DNA of 64,000 bases from Pyramidobacter porci (GTDB lineage: Bacteria > Synergistota > Synergistia > Synergistales > Dethiosulfovibrionaceae), in NCBI RefSeq assembly GCF_009695745.1, contig NZ_VUNH01000009.1, positions 62,001-126,000 of the forward strand, given 5' to 3'. Both the position numbers and the translations under genes were made by a program. Every line of letters starts with the position of its first letter. Positions within the stretch are counted from its first letter, which is position 1. The notes beneath the pieces are model-generated. The model was not told where the DNA came from and did no database searches. It worked only from the letters and a program-made list of their open reading frames with translations. This document shows, piece by piece, positions 1 through 7,447 of this stretch.

Positions 1-79
1 GGTTCCCTTCTTTTCCATCATTATTTTGATCAGATTTTCGCAGGCTGCGCGTGATTTCACCGCGCAGGGAAAATATTGA
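1..79 (+). CDS. dctQ: TRAP transporter small permease (DctQ-like), C-terminal fragment
   Basis: Only the last 25 codons are in the window, read from base 2 to the stop at 77-79. They give a hydrophobic stretch (VPFFSIIILIRF) followed by a short polar tail (SQAARDFTAQGKY), the usual end of the four-helix DctQ subunit. The large permease starts 16 nt downstream, which is the standard dctQ-dctM order. The assignment rests on this context and hydrophobicity, because no family motif lies in so short a piece. The substrate-binding subunit would lie outside the window. Confidence 0.6.
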   Translation, partial: VPFFSIIILIRFSQAARDFTAQGKY

Positions 80-95
80 GAACGGGGTGGTTCAT

Positions 96-1394
96 ATGAG
101 CGAATTCTTTTCGGATTCAGCGCTCTGGACTGTCGTCCTTTTCTTCATCCCTCTGCTTCTCGGCGTGCCTATCGCCATTTCCCTGGGCATGACGGCCATC
201 GTCGTTGCCATCGGTTGGGACATGGGGTACCAGATGCTTTCCTACAGCTACTTTTCAGGCATCGCCAAGTTCCCTCTGCTGGCGATCCCTTTCTTCGTTA
301 TGGCGGGCGTCATCATGGAGAAGGTGGGGATCGCGGAGCGCCTGATCAATCTGATCAAGCAGCTTGTGGGTGACATGCCAGGGGGGCTTGCGGTGGCAAC
401 CGTTCTTGTCGCCGCTTTCTGGGGGGCCGTTTCGGGATCGGGCCCTGCTACGGTAGCTGCTTTGGGACTTATCCTCATCCCCGGCATGGTCGACGCCGGA
501 TATGACAAACCCTTTGCGACAGCCGTCGTGTCGGTCGCGGCGGGGCTTGCCATTATCATCCCTCCGAGCATTTGCTTCATTGTCTATGGAGATATCATGG
601 AGCAGTCCATCGGCACGCTGTTCGCCGCCGGTGTGTTACCTGGGTTAGTGGTTGCCGGGTGCTTGTGCGTTCTTGTTTATCTTGTATCGGTAAAACGCGG
701 TTACTGTGGCGCGCCCAGGGGCTCTTCCAAGGAAGTCTGGAAGGCCTTCGTGGACGCCCTGTGGGGACTGATCACCCCTGTGATCATCCTCGGCGGAGTG
801 TACGGCGGAATTTTCACTCCCACTGAAGCGGCGGCTGTGGCTGTGTTTTATGGTCTGTTCGTCGGCATGGTGGTCTACCGTACCATGTCGTGGAGGATGT
901 TTTACGACATTCTCGTCGACACGGTGGTCTCTACCGCTGTGGTCATGCTCGTGGTCACCTGCGCCGGGCTTTACGGCTGGATCGGGGCTACTATCGGACT
1001 GATCGATAAAATTGCGGCGGTTCTGCTGTCCGTTTCTGACAATCCCGTAGTCATTCTGCTCATGATCAACGTGATCCTGCTTTTTGCGGGCATGCTCCTT
1101 GACGCGATCTCGATCTGCTACATTTTCCTGCCTATTCTGATGCCCATCATCGCTCATTTTCAGTGGGATCCCATCTGGTTTGGCATTATGATGACGATTA
1201 ACCTGGCGATAGGGCAAGTTACGCCTCCCGTGGCGGTCAACCTTTATGTCGGGGCTCGTATTAGCAACCTGACGATCGAAGAGATAGTTCCGGATGTTCT
1301 CCCTCAGCTTTTCGCTGCTCTGGTTGCTCTGTTGTTGATCACGCTGTTCCCCTCCATTACGACGGCCCTTCCTCATTGGATGGGAATGCTGTAG
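96..1394 (+). CDS. dctM: TRAP transporter large permease (DctM family)
   Basis: This is a 432-residue inner-membrane protein with about 12 hydrophobic segments. It carries the DctM-type signature regions GAVSGSGPATVAALG and ITPVIILGGVYGGIFTPTEAAAVAVFYG, and the C-terminal GQVTPPVAVNLYVGARI. In the family this subunit is the Na+-coupled channel that moves carboxylates or related acids delivered by a periplasmic binding protein. I placed the start at the ATG at 96, which follows GGGGTGG. A GTG at 51 in the same frame would overlap the upstream DctQ tail and has no obvious ribosome site. The genes downstream encode 2-oxoacid dehydrogenase parts, so the transported substrate may be an oxoacid, but that is inference. 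Confidence 0.92.
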   Translation: MSEFFSDSALWTVVLFFIPLLLGVPIAISLGMTAIVVAIGWDMGYQMLSYSYFSGIAKFPLLAIPFFVMAGVIMEKVGIAERLINLIKQLVGDMPGGLAVATVLVAAFWGAVSGSGPATVAALGLILIPGMVDAGYDKPFATAVVSVAAGLAIIIPPSICFIVYGDIMEQSIGTLFAAGVLPGLVVAGCLCVLVYLVSVKRGYCGAPRGSSKEVWKAFVDALWGLITPVIILGGVYGGIFTPTEAAAVAVFYGLFVGMVVYRTMSWRMFYDILVDTVVSTAVVMLVVTCAGLYGWIGATIGLIDKIAAVLLSVSDNPVVILLMINVILLFAGMLLDAISICYIFLPILMPIIAHFQWDPIWFGIMMTINLAIGQVTPPVAVNLYVGARISNLTIEEIVPDVLPQLFAALVALLLITLFPSITTALPHWMGML

Positions 1395-1555
1395 GATCCT
1401 TCAGGACTCCTGTCTGCGCGGTTTGCCCGTGTCTGTTAGGGTAAACGTGTCCTCGCCGAGGCGGGACGGGCTTTTCCTGAACGCTTGCTCAATGAGCTGA
1501 TTGGGACAGAGGCGTCTTGATGTCGGATTTTTAAAGAGAAAGAGGGAATTGGTTC

Positions 1556-3007
1556 ATGGCAACTTCTATTACGATGCCCAAACTCGGTCTGACCATGACT
1601 GAAGGAACGATTTCGAAATGGTTGAAGAAAGAAGGAGATTCAGTTGCCGCTGGAGACTCTCTGTTCGTCGTTTCCACCGACAAGCTGACCTATGAGTATC
1701 GGGCGGAGGTAACCGGGACGCTGCTGAAAATCGTCGTGCCCGAGGAGGGAACGGTCGCCGTCGGTGGCGAAGTGGGCATCGTTGGAGAAGCCGACGAATC
1801 GGTCGAAGCCGTTCCCGCGGCGAAGGTCGTTTCCGTTGAAATCTCGAAAGCCAGCGGGACGGGACCCGTCGTGGCGTCGCCGTCGCTGAAGGAGAGTTCC
1901 GTTAACGCTTCGCCCAAAGCTCGCGCCTTCGCGAAAGCCCGTGGCATCGATCTTTCACTGATTGCGGGACACGGGGAGCCTCCCATGGTTCACCTGGCGG
2001 ACGCCAGGGCCTATGCAGATGCCCGTATCGTCAATGCGACGCCTAAAGCGCGGAGTCTGGCCAGGGAGAGAAAGGTGGATCTTTCCGCCGTCGCCGGCCA
2101 TGGAGAACCGCCTATGATCCACGTGGCCGACGTGGAAGCATGGCTTGCCGCGAACAAGGTCAAGTCATCGCCGCTCGCCGCGAAGATGGCTGCGGAACTT
2201 GGCGTGGACATGGCTGGCCTGGGGCTCGACCGCCGCGTCATGAGCGGCGATGTCATGAAAGCCGCGGGGATCGTTCCTGCGACGTCTGCCGCCGAAGCTC
2301 CGGAGGCTGTGAAAACCTGTGAAAACGAGGCGGATGTAAAGCCCATGACGAAAATGCGTCAGATTATCTCGGAGCGCATGACCGAGAGCGTCACTGCGAT
2401 TCCCGCGGTCAATTACCAGACCGACGTGGACTGCACTGCTCTCAAGGCGATGCGCAATGCGTTGAAGAACGGCGGCGCCAAGCTCTCCTTTAATGACATT
2501 ATCATGAAGGCCTGCGCTCGAGTTCTCATGGAGATGCCCATGTGCAACTGTTCGACCGACATGGAGCGCAAGTGTTATGTCATGCATGGCTTCGTCAATA
2601 TTGGCCTTGCTGTGGCGGTGGACGGCGGCTTGGTCGTTCCCAACGTCAAGAACGTGCAGACCAAGGGACTGGCGGAAATTTCGGGCGAGAGCGCGGCGCT
2701 TGTGGAAAAGGCCCGCAGCGGCAGTTTGATGCCCGACGACATGTCCGGTGGCACCTTTACGATTTCCAGCCTGGGCATGTTCGGCATCAAGCACTTTACG
2801 CCCATCATCAACCCGCCTGAATCCTGCATTCTCGGTGTAACTATGATCGAAGACCGTGCTGTGGTCCGGGATGGACAGATCGCGATCCGCCCAATGAGTA
2901 CCTTCTGCCTGACCGCCGATCACCGTTCTGTGGACGGCGCCGACGCGGCGAAGTTCTTGCAGAGGCTGAAGGAGCTCTTGGAAAATCCTTACCTGATGTT
3001 GCTCTGA
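1556..3007 (+). CDS. Dihydrolipoamide acyltransferase (E2 of a 2-oxoacid dehydrogenase complex) with three subunit-binding repeats
   Basis: This is a 483-residue E2. Residues 1-75 form a lipoyl domain with the lipoylated lysine predicted at K43 (motif STDKLTYEY). Residues about 115-240 hold three tandem peripheral-subunit-binding-like segments beginning NASPKARAFA, NATPKARSLA and KSSPLAAKMA. The first two are near copies that both contain AGHGEPPM. Residues about 255-483 are the catalytic domain, with the active-site motif HRSVDG (H456, D460). An E2 usually has one such binding domain. Its role is acyl transfer from E1 to CoA. The lipoylated E3 gene follows 77 nt downstream, but no E1 alpha or beta gene lies in this window, so the substrate (pyruvate, acetoin or branched oxoacid) cannot be told. 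The ATG start follows AGAGGGAATTGGTTC. Confidence 0.9.
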   Translation: MATSITMPKLGLTMTEGTISKWLKKEGDSVAAGDSLFVVSTDKLTYEYRAEVTGTLLKIVVPEEGTVAVGGEVGIVGEADESVEAVPAAKVVSVEISKASGTGPVVASPSLKESSVNASPKARAFAKARGIDLSLIAGHGEPPMVHLADARAYADARIVNATPKARSLARERKVDLSAVAGHGEPPMIHVADVEAWLAANKVKSSPLAAKMAAELGVDMAGLGLDRRVMSGDVMKAAGIVPATSAAEAPEAVKTCENEADVKPMTKMRQIISERMTESVTAIPAVNYQTDVDCTALKAMRNALKNGGAKLSFNDIIMKACARVLMEMPMCNCSTDMERKCYVMHGFVNIGLAVAVDGGLVVPNVKNVQTKGLAEISGESAALVEKARSGSLMPDDMSGGTFTISSLGMFGIKHFTPIINPPESCILGVTMIEDRAVVRDGQIAIRPMSTFCLTADHRSVDGADAAKFLQRLKELLENPYLMLL

Positions 3008-3084
3008 GGAAGAAAGGCTCTGGCGAGAGAACGTTCGGTTCCTCCTCTTGTATTTTAGATATTGCGAAAGAAGGATAAAGATCA

Positions 3085-4806
3085 ATGGCTCAATCCATCA
3101 CCATGCCTAAGCTTGGCCTGACGATGACCGAAGGCACCATTTCAAAATGGAACAAGGCTGAAGGCGACGCTGTTGCCGTCGGCGAAGTTCTTTTCGTCGT
3201 GTCCACCGATAAGCTGACCTATGAGTATCAGTCGGAGGTCTCCGGGGTGCTTCTTAAAATTGAGGTGCCCGAGAACTGCAGCATTGCGGTGGGTGGGGAA
3301 GTTGCGCTTGTCGGCGAGGCCGGCGAGGTCGTCTCTTCGAGGTCTGCGCCGCCGCGGGCTTCAGACGGGAGGGAGGCGCCCGTGGCTCCGGCCGCGGTGT
3401 CCTCTGCAGCGTCTTCCGCCGGCAAGAAAAAAGTCGTCATCATCGGCGGGGGCCCCGGCGGTTATGTCTGCGCCATCCGTTTGGCGCAGCTTGGGGCCGA
3501 CGTCACACTCGTGGAGAGGGAGAGAGTGGGCGGCACTTGTCTCAATGTGGGGTGCATTCCCACCAAGGCTCTCGTCAAGTCGGCCGAACTCTACGGCGAG
3601 ATGAAACACGGGGCGGATTTCGGCGTCCTGTGCAGCGGCCTTCGCGTGGATTGGGCTGCCGTTCAGAATCGAAAAAACGCGGTCGTCGAGCAGCTTGTAG
3701 ACGGGGTGTCAGGGCTTCTGACCGCCAATAAAGTTGCCGTCGTGTCCGGCGAAGCTCATTTTCTCTCTTCCTCCGCCGTCGAAGTGTCGGGCAGGACCAT
3801 CCAGGCCGATGCCTTTGTGATCGCCGCCGGCTCGGCTCCCGTGATTCCTGCAATTCCGGGAATCGAGTCGGAAGGCATCGTGACGAGTACCGAAGCCCTT
3901 TCCTTCGCGAAACTGCCTGAAAAGCTCCTTATCGTGGGCGGAGGCGTGATCGGCATGGAGTTTGCCTGCTTGTACGCGACTCTGGGCGTGGATGTGACCG
4001 TCGTCGAGATGATGCCGGCAATTCTTCCACCTGCCGACGAGGAAATGGGAGTCATCGTCCGCAAGCGCATGGAAGCCCTTGGGGTGAAAATCCATACGAG
4101 CTGTAAGGTGACTGGTTTTGACTCCATTTCGAGCGGCGTGATGACCCATGTGCTCGATTCTCTGGGCAGAGAGCTGCAGTTCAGCTCCGACAAGGTTCTT
4201 CTTTCCATCGGCAGACGCGCCGACACAGCGGCTTTGAACCTTGACGCCGCTGGAGTGAAGGCCGAGCGCGGCCGCATCGTCGTCAATAAAAGGATGGAGA
4301 CCTCCGTCAGGAACATTTACGCCATCGGCGACTGCTGCTCGCCCATCATGCTAGCGCATGTGGCTTCCGCGGAGGGGGAGGTCGCGGCGGAAAATATTAT
4401 GGGAGCCGCCCGTGACATGGACTATAAGACCGTCCCCTCCTGCGTCTATACTCTTCCGGAAATGGCCTGGGTAGGCATGACCGAGAAGGCTGCCGTTGAA
4501 ACGGGACGCAAGATCAAAGTCGGGCGCTTCCCCTTGATAGGGAACGGCAAGAGCCTGATCATGAACGAAACCGATGGCATGGTCAAGATCGTCGCCGATG
4601 AAAAATACGGCGAGATTCTCGGCGTTCACATCGTCGGCCCTCACGCTACGGACCTTATCGTTGAAGGCGCTTTGGCGCTCAGGCTTGAAGCGACGGCGGA
4701 CGAGATCATTTCCACCGTTCACGCGCATCCCACGGTGGGCGAAGCGCTTACCGAAGCGGCGCTGGATCTGCAAAGCAGAGCCATACACTTGCCTCCGCAG
4801 GTATAG
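3085..4806 (+). CDS. lpdA: Dihydrolipoamide dehydrogenase (E3) with N-terminal lipoyl domain
   Basis: This is a 573-residue flavoprotein. Residues 1-78 are a lipoyl domain almost identical in its motif to that of the neighbouring E2 (K43 in STDKLTYEY). A low-complexity Ala/Pro/Ser linker follows to about residue 112. The FAD-binding fold starts at VVIIGGGPGG, the redox disulfide is C152/C157 (GGTCLNVGC), a second GGGVIGMEF dinucleotide motif binds NAD, and the dimer-interface base is H548 with E553 (HAHPTVGE). It reoxidises dihydrolipoyl groups of the complex and passes electrons to NAD+. E3 enzymes carrying their own lipoyl arm are known in several bacteria. It ends at a 16-bp hairpin about 180 nt downstream and is probably co-transcribed with the E2 gene. 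Confidence 0.94.
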   Translation: MAQSITMPKLGLTMTEGTISKWNKAEGDAVAVGEVLFVVSTDKLTYEYQSEVSGVLLKIEVPENCSIAVGGEVALVGEAGEVVSSRSAPPRASDGREAPVAPAAVSSAASSAGKKKVVIIGGGPGGYVCAIRLAQLGADVTLVERERVGGTCLNVGCIPTKALVKSAELYGEMKHGADFGVLCSGLRVDWAAVQNRKNAVVEQLVDGVSGLLTANKVAVVSGEAHFLSSSAVEVSGRTIQADAFVIAAGSAPVIPAIPGIESEGIVTSTEALSFAKLPEKLLIVGGGVIGMEFACLYATLGVDVTVVEMMPAILPPADEEMGVIVRKRMEALGVKIHTSCKVTGFDSISSGVMTHVLDSLGRELQFSSDKVLLSIGRRADTAALNLDAAGVKAERGRIVVNKRMETSVRNIYAIGDCCSPIMLAHVASAEGEVAAENIMGAARDMDYKTVPSCVYTLPEMAWVGMTEKAAVETGRKIKVGRFPLIGNGKSLIMNETDGMVKIVADEKYGEILGVHIVGPHATDLIVEGALALRLEATADEIISTVHAHPTVGEALTEAALDLQSRAIHLPPQV

Positions 4807-4858
4807 ACAATTTGAAAATAAATTTAATATCGTTTCTTAATTGAACAGCCGAACAGAA

Positions 4859-4948
4859 GGGCGCTGCGAGGAAGATTCACAAAGCGAGCTGTGCAGACTG
4901 CGCAGCAGTCGAGACAATCCTGAGCGATTGAATTTCCTCGCAGCGCCC
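4859..4948. repeat. Long imperfect inverted repeat, possible structured RNA
   Basis: A perfect 15-nt inverted repeat (GGGCGCTGCGAGGAA at 4859-4873, its complement at 4934-4948) encloses 60 nt. The pairing can be extended by ATTCA/TGAAT after a one-base bulge. The interior contains a further CTG-GC / GC-CAG palindrome around 4890-4907. It lies in the 401-nt gap after the E3 gene and just before a strong hairpin. I do not recognise a known RNA family, and no convincing protein is encoded. Confidence 0.45.
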
Positions 4949-4989
4949 AGCAGATTATGCTCATACTTTCTTATGAAGAACTGGTACAG

Positions 4990-5031
4990 GACAAGAGAGG
5001 ATAATCACGTCGCGAATTATCCTCTCTTGTC
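4990..5031. terminator. Hairpin terminator after the E2/E3 genes
   Basis: The stem is a perfect 16 bp (GACAAGAGAGGATAAT and its complement at 5016-5031) with a 10-nt loop. The downstream T-run is weak (TTGAG), so termination may be imperfect. It would end transcription of the E2-E3 operon. Confidence 0.6.
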
Positions 5032-5066
5032 TTGAGTGATACCTGTTTTCTCCATAAAACGGATTC

Positions 5067-5225
5067 GTCCTCGTTTTCGTTAAAAAGGCGCAGGTTCTTC
5101 GCTCATCTCAGAGCGCCGAAGGCGCGTCGAAAACTGCGTGAAAGCGCGTGCCGCATGCTTTTTTGCGGCGCGGCCGCACGGCAGGGCCGCATTTTCAACG
5201 ATGCTTTTTAATTGAAAAGCAGTAT
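5067..5225 (-). repeat. MITE-like dispersed intergenic repeat, copy A
   Basis: Read on the minus strand this 159-bp stretch matches two other copies at 10568-10696 and 54735-54882. Shared blocks are AAAGCATCGTTGAAAATG, TTTCACGCAGTTTTCGACGC and a terminal CCTTTTTAACGAAAACGAG. The ends are degenerate inverted repeats (ATACTGCTTTTC against the complement of GAAAACGAGGAC). The outer 18 bases also encode the last codons and stop of the SGNH hydrolase gene. No protein is encoded. Confidence 0.75.
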
Positions 5226-5789
5226 CAGTTTCTCGGCCATCAGATGGGCCATCATTTTATGTCCCTGGGCGGTCAGATGGAGGCCGTCGAGGTAGAATGA
5301 AGTTCTCCGAGGATCTGGCATTTGCGCGAACAGCCCCCAGAAATCCACGAAGGGTACCCGAAAAACTTCGGCATAACGGCGCAGCCATGCGACATATTGG
5401 CGCAGGATCTCTGCGGCTGAACGGAAATCCGTCAGAAGAGACCAGTCGTCCCGTATCAAGTCGGGTTCGAAGGGGACCGGGAAGCCGAGCACGGGGGTGA
5501 TCGCAAGGGACAGAGCTTGCTGAACCAGCGCCCCTATGTTGCACCGCGCCGTGCTGTCGCTTCCCGTCAGGAAAATGTCGTTGCAGCCTCCCATAAGAAC
5601 GGCGACGTTCGGTTTGAGCCGGGGAACGTCGACGCAAAACCTCGCAAGCATGCCCGACGTGGCGTCGCCGTTGACTCCTGCGTTGATCATCTCATGACCG
5701 GTCGCCGCGCCGACAAGGGCAGGCCAGGCTTCGCGGCGGGAAACTCCGAAGCCGTAGGTCATGCTGTCTCCAAGACAATACACGCGCAT
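5208..5789 (-). CDS. SGNH/GDSL-family hydrolase (esterase or lipase type)
   Basis: This is a 193-residue protein with the four SGNH blocks in order. Block I is GDSMTYGFGV with the nucleophilic serine near residue 9, block II supplies a Gly in GVNGDAT, block III is GGCNDIF, and block V is DGLHLTAQGH with the catalytic Asp and His. There is no signal peptide, so it is probably cytoplasmic. The family hydrolyses acyl or acetyl esters on lipids, sugars or small thioesters, and the substrate cannot be read from the sequence. A possible -10 (TACAAT, plus-strand 5937-5942) lies upstream. The gene stands alone, and its final codons (from about 5225 to the stop) fall inside the repeat element that abuts it. 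Confidence 0.85.
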   Translation of the reverse strand: MRVYCLGDSMTYGFGVSRREAWPALVGAATGHEMINAGVNGDATSGMLARFCVDVPRLKPNVAVLMGGCNDIFLTGSDSTARCNIGALVQQALSLAITPVLGFPVPFEPDLIRDDWSLLTDFRSAAEILRQYVAWLRRYAEVFRVPFVDFWGLFAQMPDPRRTSFYLDGLHLTAQGHKMMAHLMAEKLILLFN

Positions 5790-5980
5790 CTTCTATCCGC
5801 TCCTTTGTAATAAGTTGATGCCGTTGTTCGTAGCGGCGAGCCCGCCATTCAATCCATATGTGAGGAAGTGTGCTCTCTGAATGTCTTCCTGTTTTGCGCC
5901 CTGTTGTTTTCAACTCCTTTTCCTGAAGTCGGTTTTATTGTACTCTTCATGGCATAGAAAAGAAAAGAAGGGAATACGAT

Positions 5981-6030
5981 GAGCCTGTCTCGAAACTCGC
6001 AAAAAAGCGAGAAACGAGACAGGCTCTTTT
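5981..6030 (+). terminator. Strong hairpin terminator with no obvious upstream gene
   Basis: A 12-bp stem (GAGCCTGTCTCG / CGAGACAGGCTC) encloses a second 5-bp stem (CTCGC/GCGAG) with an A6 loop, and CTTTTATTTG follows on the plus strand. The nearest plus-strand gene upstream ends about 1.2 kb away and already has its own hairpin. It may insulate the kinase gene or end an unannotated short transcript. Confidence 0.7.
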
Positions 6031-6131
6031 ATTTGTTTCGCGGTTCTCTTTGGGCTTTCTTTGCGTTGATTTTCTCGTGAGAAATTGTCATGTTGAAGAA
6101 AACTGTAAAACTGTTTCAGCGCCCATAAACG

Positions 6132-6140
6132 TGGTATGAT
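6132..6140 (+). promoter_or_regulatory. Probable extended -10 promoter for the PfkB kinase
   Basis: TGGTATGAT matches the extended -10 form TGnTATAAT. No good -35 is visible, as expected for this class. The same string occurs upstream of mrp (48202) and a close variant upstream of cdaA and the CdaR-type regulator. Confidence 0.5.
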
Positions 6141-6384
6141 TTAGCGTGGAGTGTTTCTTTCAAAGAGTTTTTTCTCCTTGTCTGTGATTGATGCCGGTTC
6201 TTTGAGAGGACGGATTGACGGCGAGCCGACGACATGCCGGGAGAATCCAGTCGCTCAAGCGTGCTCGATTGCTGCGTGGTCTGAAGAGCGCGCTTTGCGG
6301 CTGCGATTCACTCTTTTGGTCAAGGATCAGGATGAATTTCCTGTATAAGTTTTCGCGTGGCTTTCTAAAAATGGAGGAATGACG

Positions 6385-7320
6385 ATGATAGTGACTGTAA
6401 CGTTGAACCCTTCGGTGGATGAAGAGTACTTGCTTGACGAGATTGTTTTGGGCAGCTGGTCTCGGGCGAATTCTACCCTCAGGATGCCGGGAGGACGGGG
6501 CGTCAACGTTGCTCTGATGCTGACGCAACTGGGGTACAGTGCCGTGGCGATGGGGTTCTTGGCCGGCTTCAACGGTGAATACATTCGTGACGCGCTGCGC
6601 CGGGCAAATGTCACGACGAATTTTGTGCATATTCAGGGAGAGACGCGTACGAATGTTTATCTTTCCCTGAAAAATCCCGATGAGGGAACGAGTATTTATG
6701 AAAAAGGTCCCCGGGTTGACGATGAGGCGCGCAAAAGGTTTCTCATGAATTACAAGCGCATGATCAACAGGGCATCGGCGGTTGTTATCGGCGGTTCCCT
6801 CCCGGCAGGAATGCCGAAAGAAACCTACAAAGAACTTTCGCTGGTGGCTAAGGAAGCCGGCTTGCCGGTGTATATCGACGCCTATGGCTCTCCGTTCCTG
6901 ATGGCTCTGGAGACCCAGCCCCGCATGGCGAAAGTTCCGGATACGCAGATCGAGCATCTGGCCGGCAGGCCAGTTGACTCTCTTGAAGCTTACGTGGCGG
7001 CCGCGCACAAAGTCCATGAGATGGGGATTCCTTGGGGCGTGGTCTCGTATCAAGTTTACGGCGATGTCTTTGCCACCTCTCATGGAACTTATCTCGCGAA
7101 GATGACACGGGACAAAACTCAAGCCTTTTTGTTTACGGCGCGGGATGCGCTCGTCACCGGGATGGTGATCGCGGATGCCGAAGGGATGGGGACGGAAGAT
7201 TCGATTCGCTTTGCCATGGCTTGCGCGATTGAGAGCTCTACCCACGTGGACAGAAACATCAAAGGGCGGGCGTCAATAGAAGCGTATCTCGATAAAGTTA
7301 CGCTGGAAAAGCTGGATTAA
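6385..7320 (+). CDS. PfkB-family carbohydrate kinase (1-phosphofructokinase-like) with altered GAGD motif
   Basis: The 311-residue protein has a 1-phosphofructokinase-like order: an N-terminal TVTLNPSVDEEY substrate-loop region, GGRGVNVA (usually GGKGINVA), GGSLPAGMP in the middle and a C-terminal nucleotide region. The signature anion-hole/catalytic motif, normally GAGD, reads T251-A252-R253-D254. The catalytic aspartate is kept but both glycines are lost. It may be a divergent hexose or sugar-phosphate kinase, or may have reduced or changed activity. I chose ATG 6385 because GGAGGA at 6373-6378 is correctly spaced for it, while the in-frame ATG at 6379 abuts that site. No PTS or sugar operon genes are adjacent, so the substrate is unknown. 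Confidence 0.8.
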   Translation: MIVTVTLNPSVDEEYLLDEIVLGSWSRANSTLRMPGGRGVNVALMLTQLGYSAVAMGFLAGFNGEYIRDALRRANVTTNFVHIQGETRTNVYLSLKNPDEGTSIYEKGPRVDDEARKRFLMNYKRMINRASAVVIGGSLPAGMPKETYKELSLVAKEAGLPVYIDAYGSPFLMALETQPRMAKVPDTQIEHLAGRPVDSLEAYVAAAHKVHEMGIPWGVVSYQVYGDVFATSHGTYLAKMTRDKTQAFLFTARDALVTGMVIADAEGMGTEDSIRFAMACAIESSTHVDRNIKGRASIEAYLDKVTLEKLD

Positions 7321-7447
7321 GGCTCGGCGCCAAATAAAGACATTGGCGGCGCAGGTTTCCGAAGCGAGCAACTCCTCCCGGGTGTCGCTCTCGCGAAGAC
7401 CGGCATGGAGAACGCTGAGAACGCTGAAAGAAAAGAGGGATTGATCC

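Larger units (their letters stand above)
5790..6384. other. Divergent intergenic region between the SGNH hydrolase and PfkB genes
   Basis: About 595 nt without a convincing gene. It holds a possible promoter for the leftward hydrolase near 5940, a strong plus-strand terminator hairpin at 5981-6030, a probable extended -10 for the kinase at 6132-6140, and then a leader of about 240 nt before the kinase start. Short reading frames here have no ribosome sites or recognisable motifs. The leader could carry regulation, but I see no known riboswitch. Confidence 0.5.

Noticed and set aside
4841-5035. A 64-codon frame after the E3 gene
   Set aside because: It lies across an inverted repeat and a terminator hairpin and has no ribosome site or motif.
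6151-6348. A 65-codon frame in the PfkB leader
   Set aside because: Poor ribosome site and no recognisable features. The region is better read as untranslated leader.
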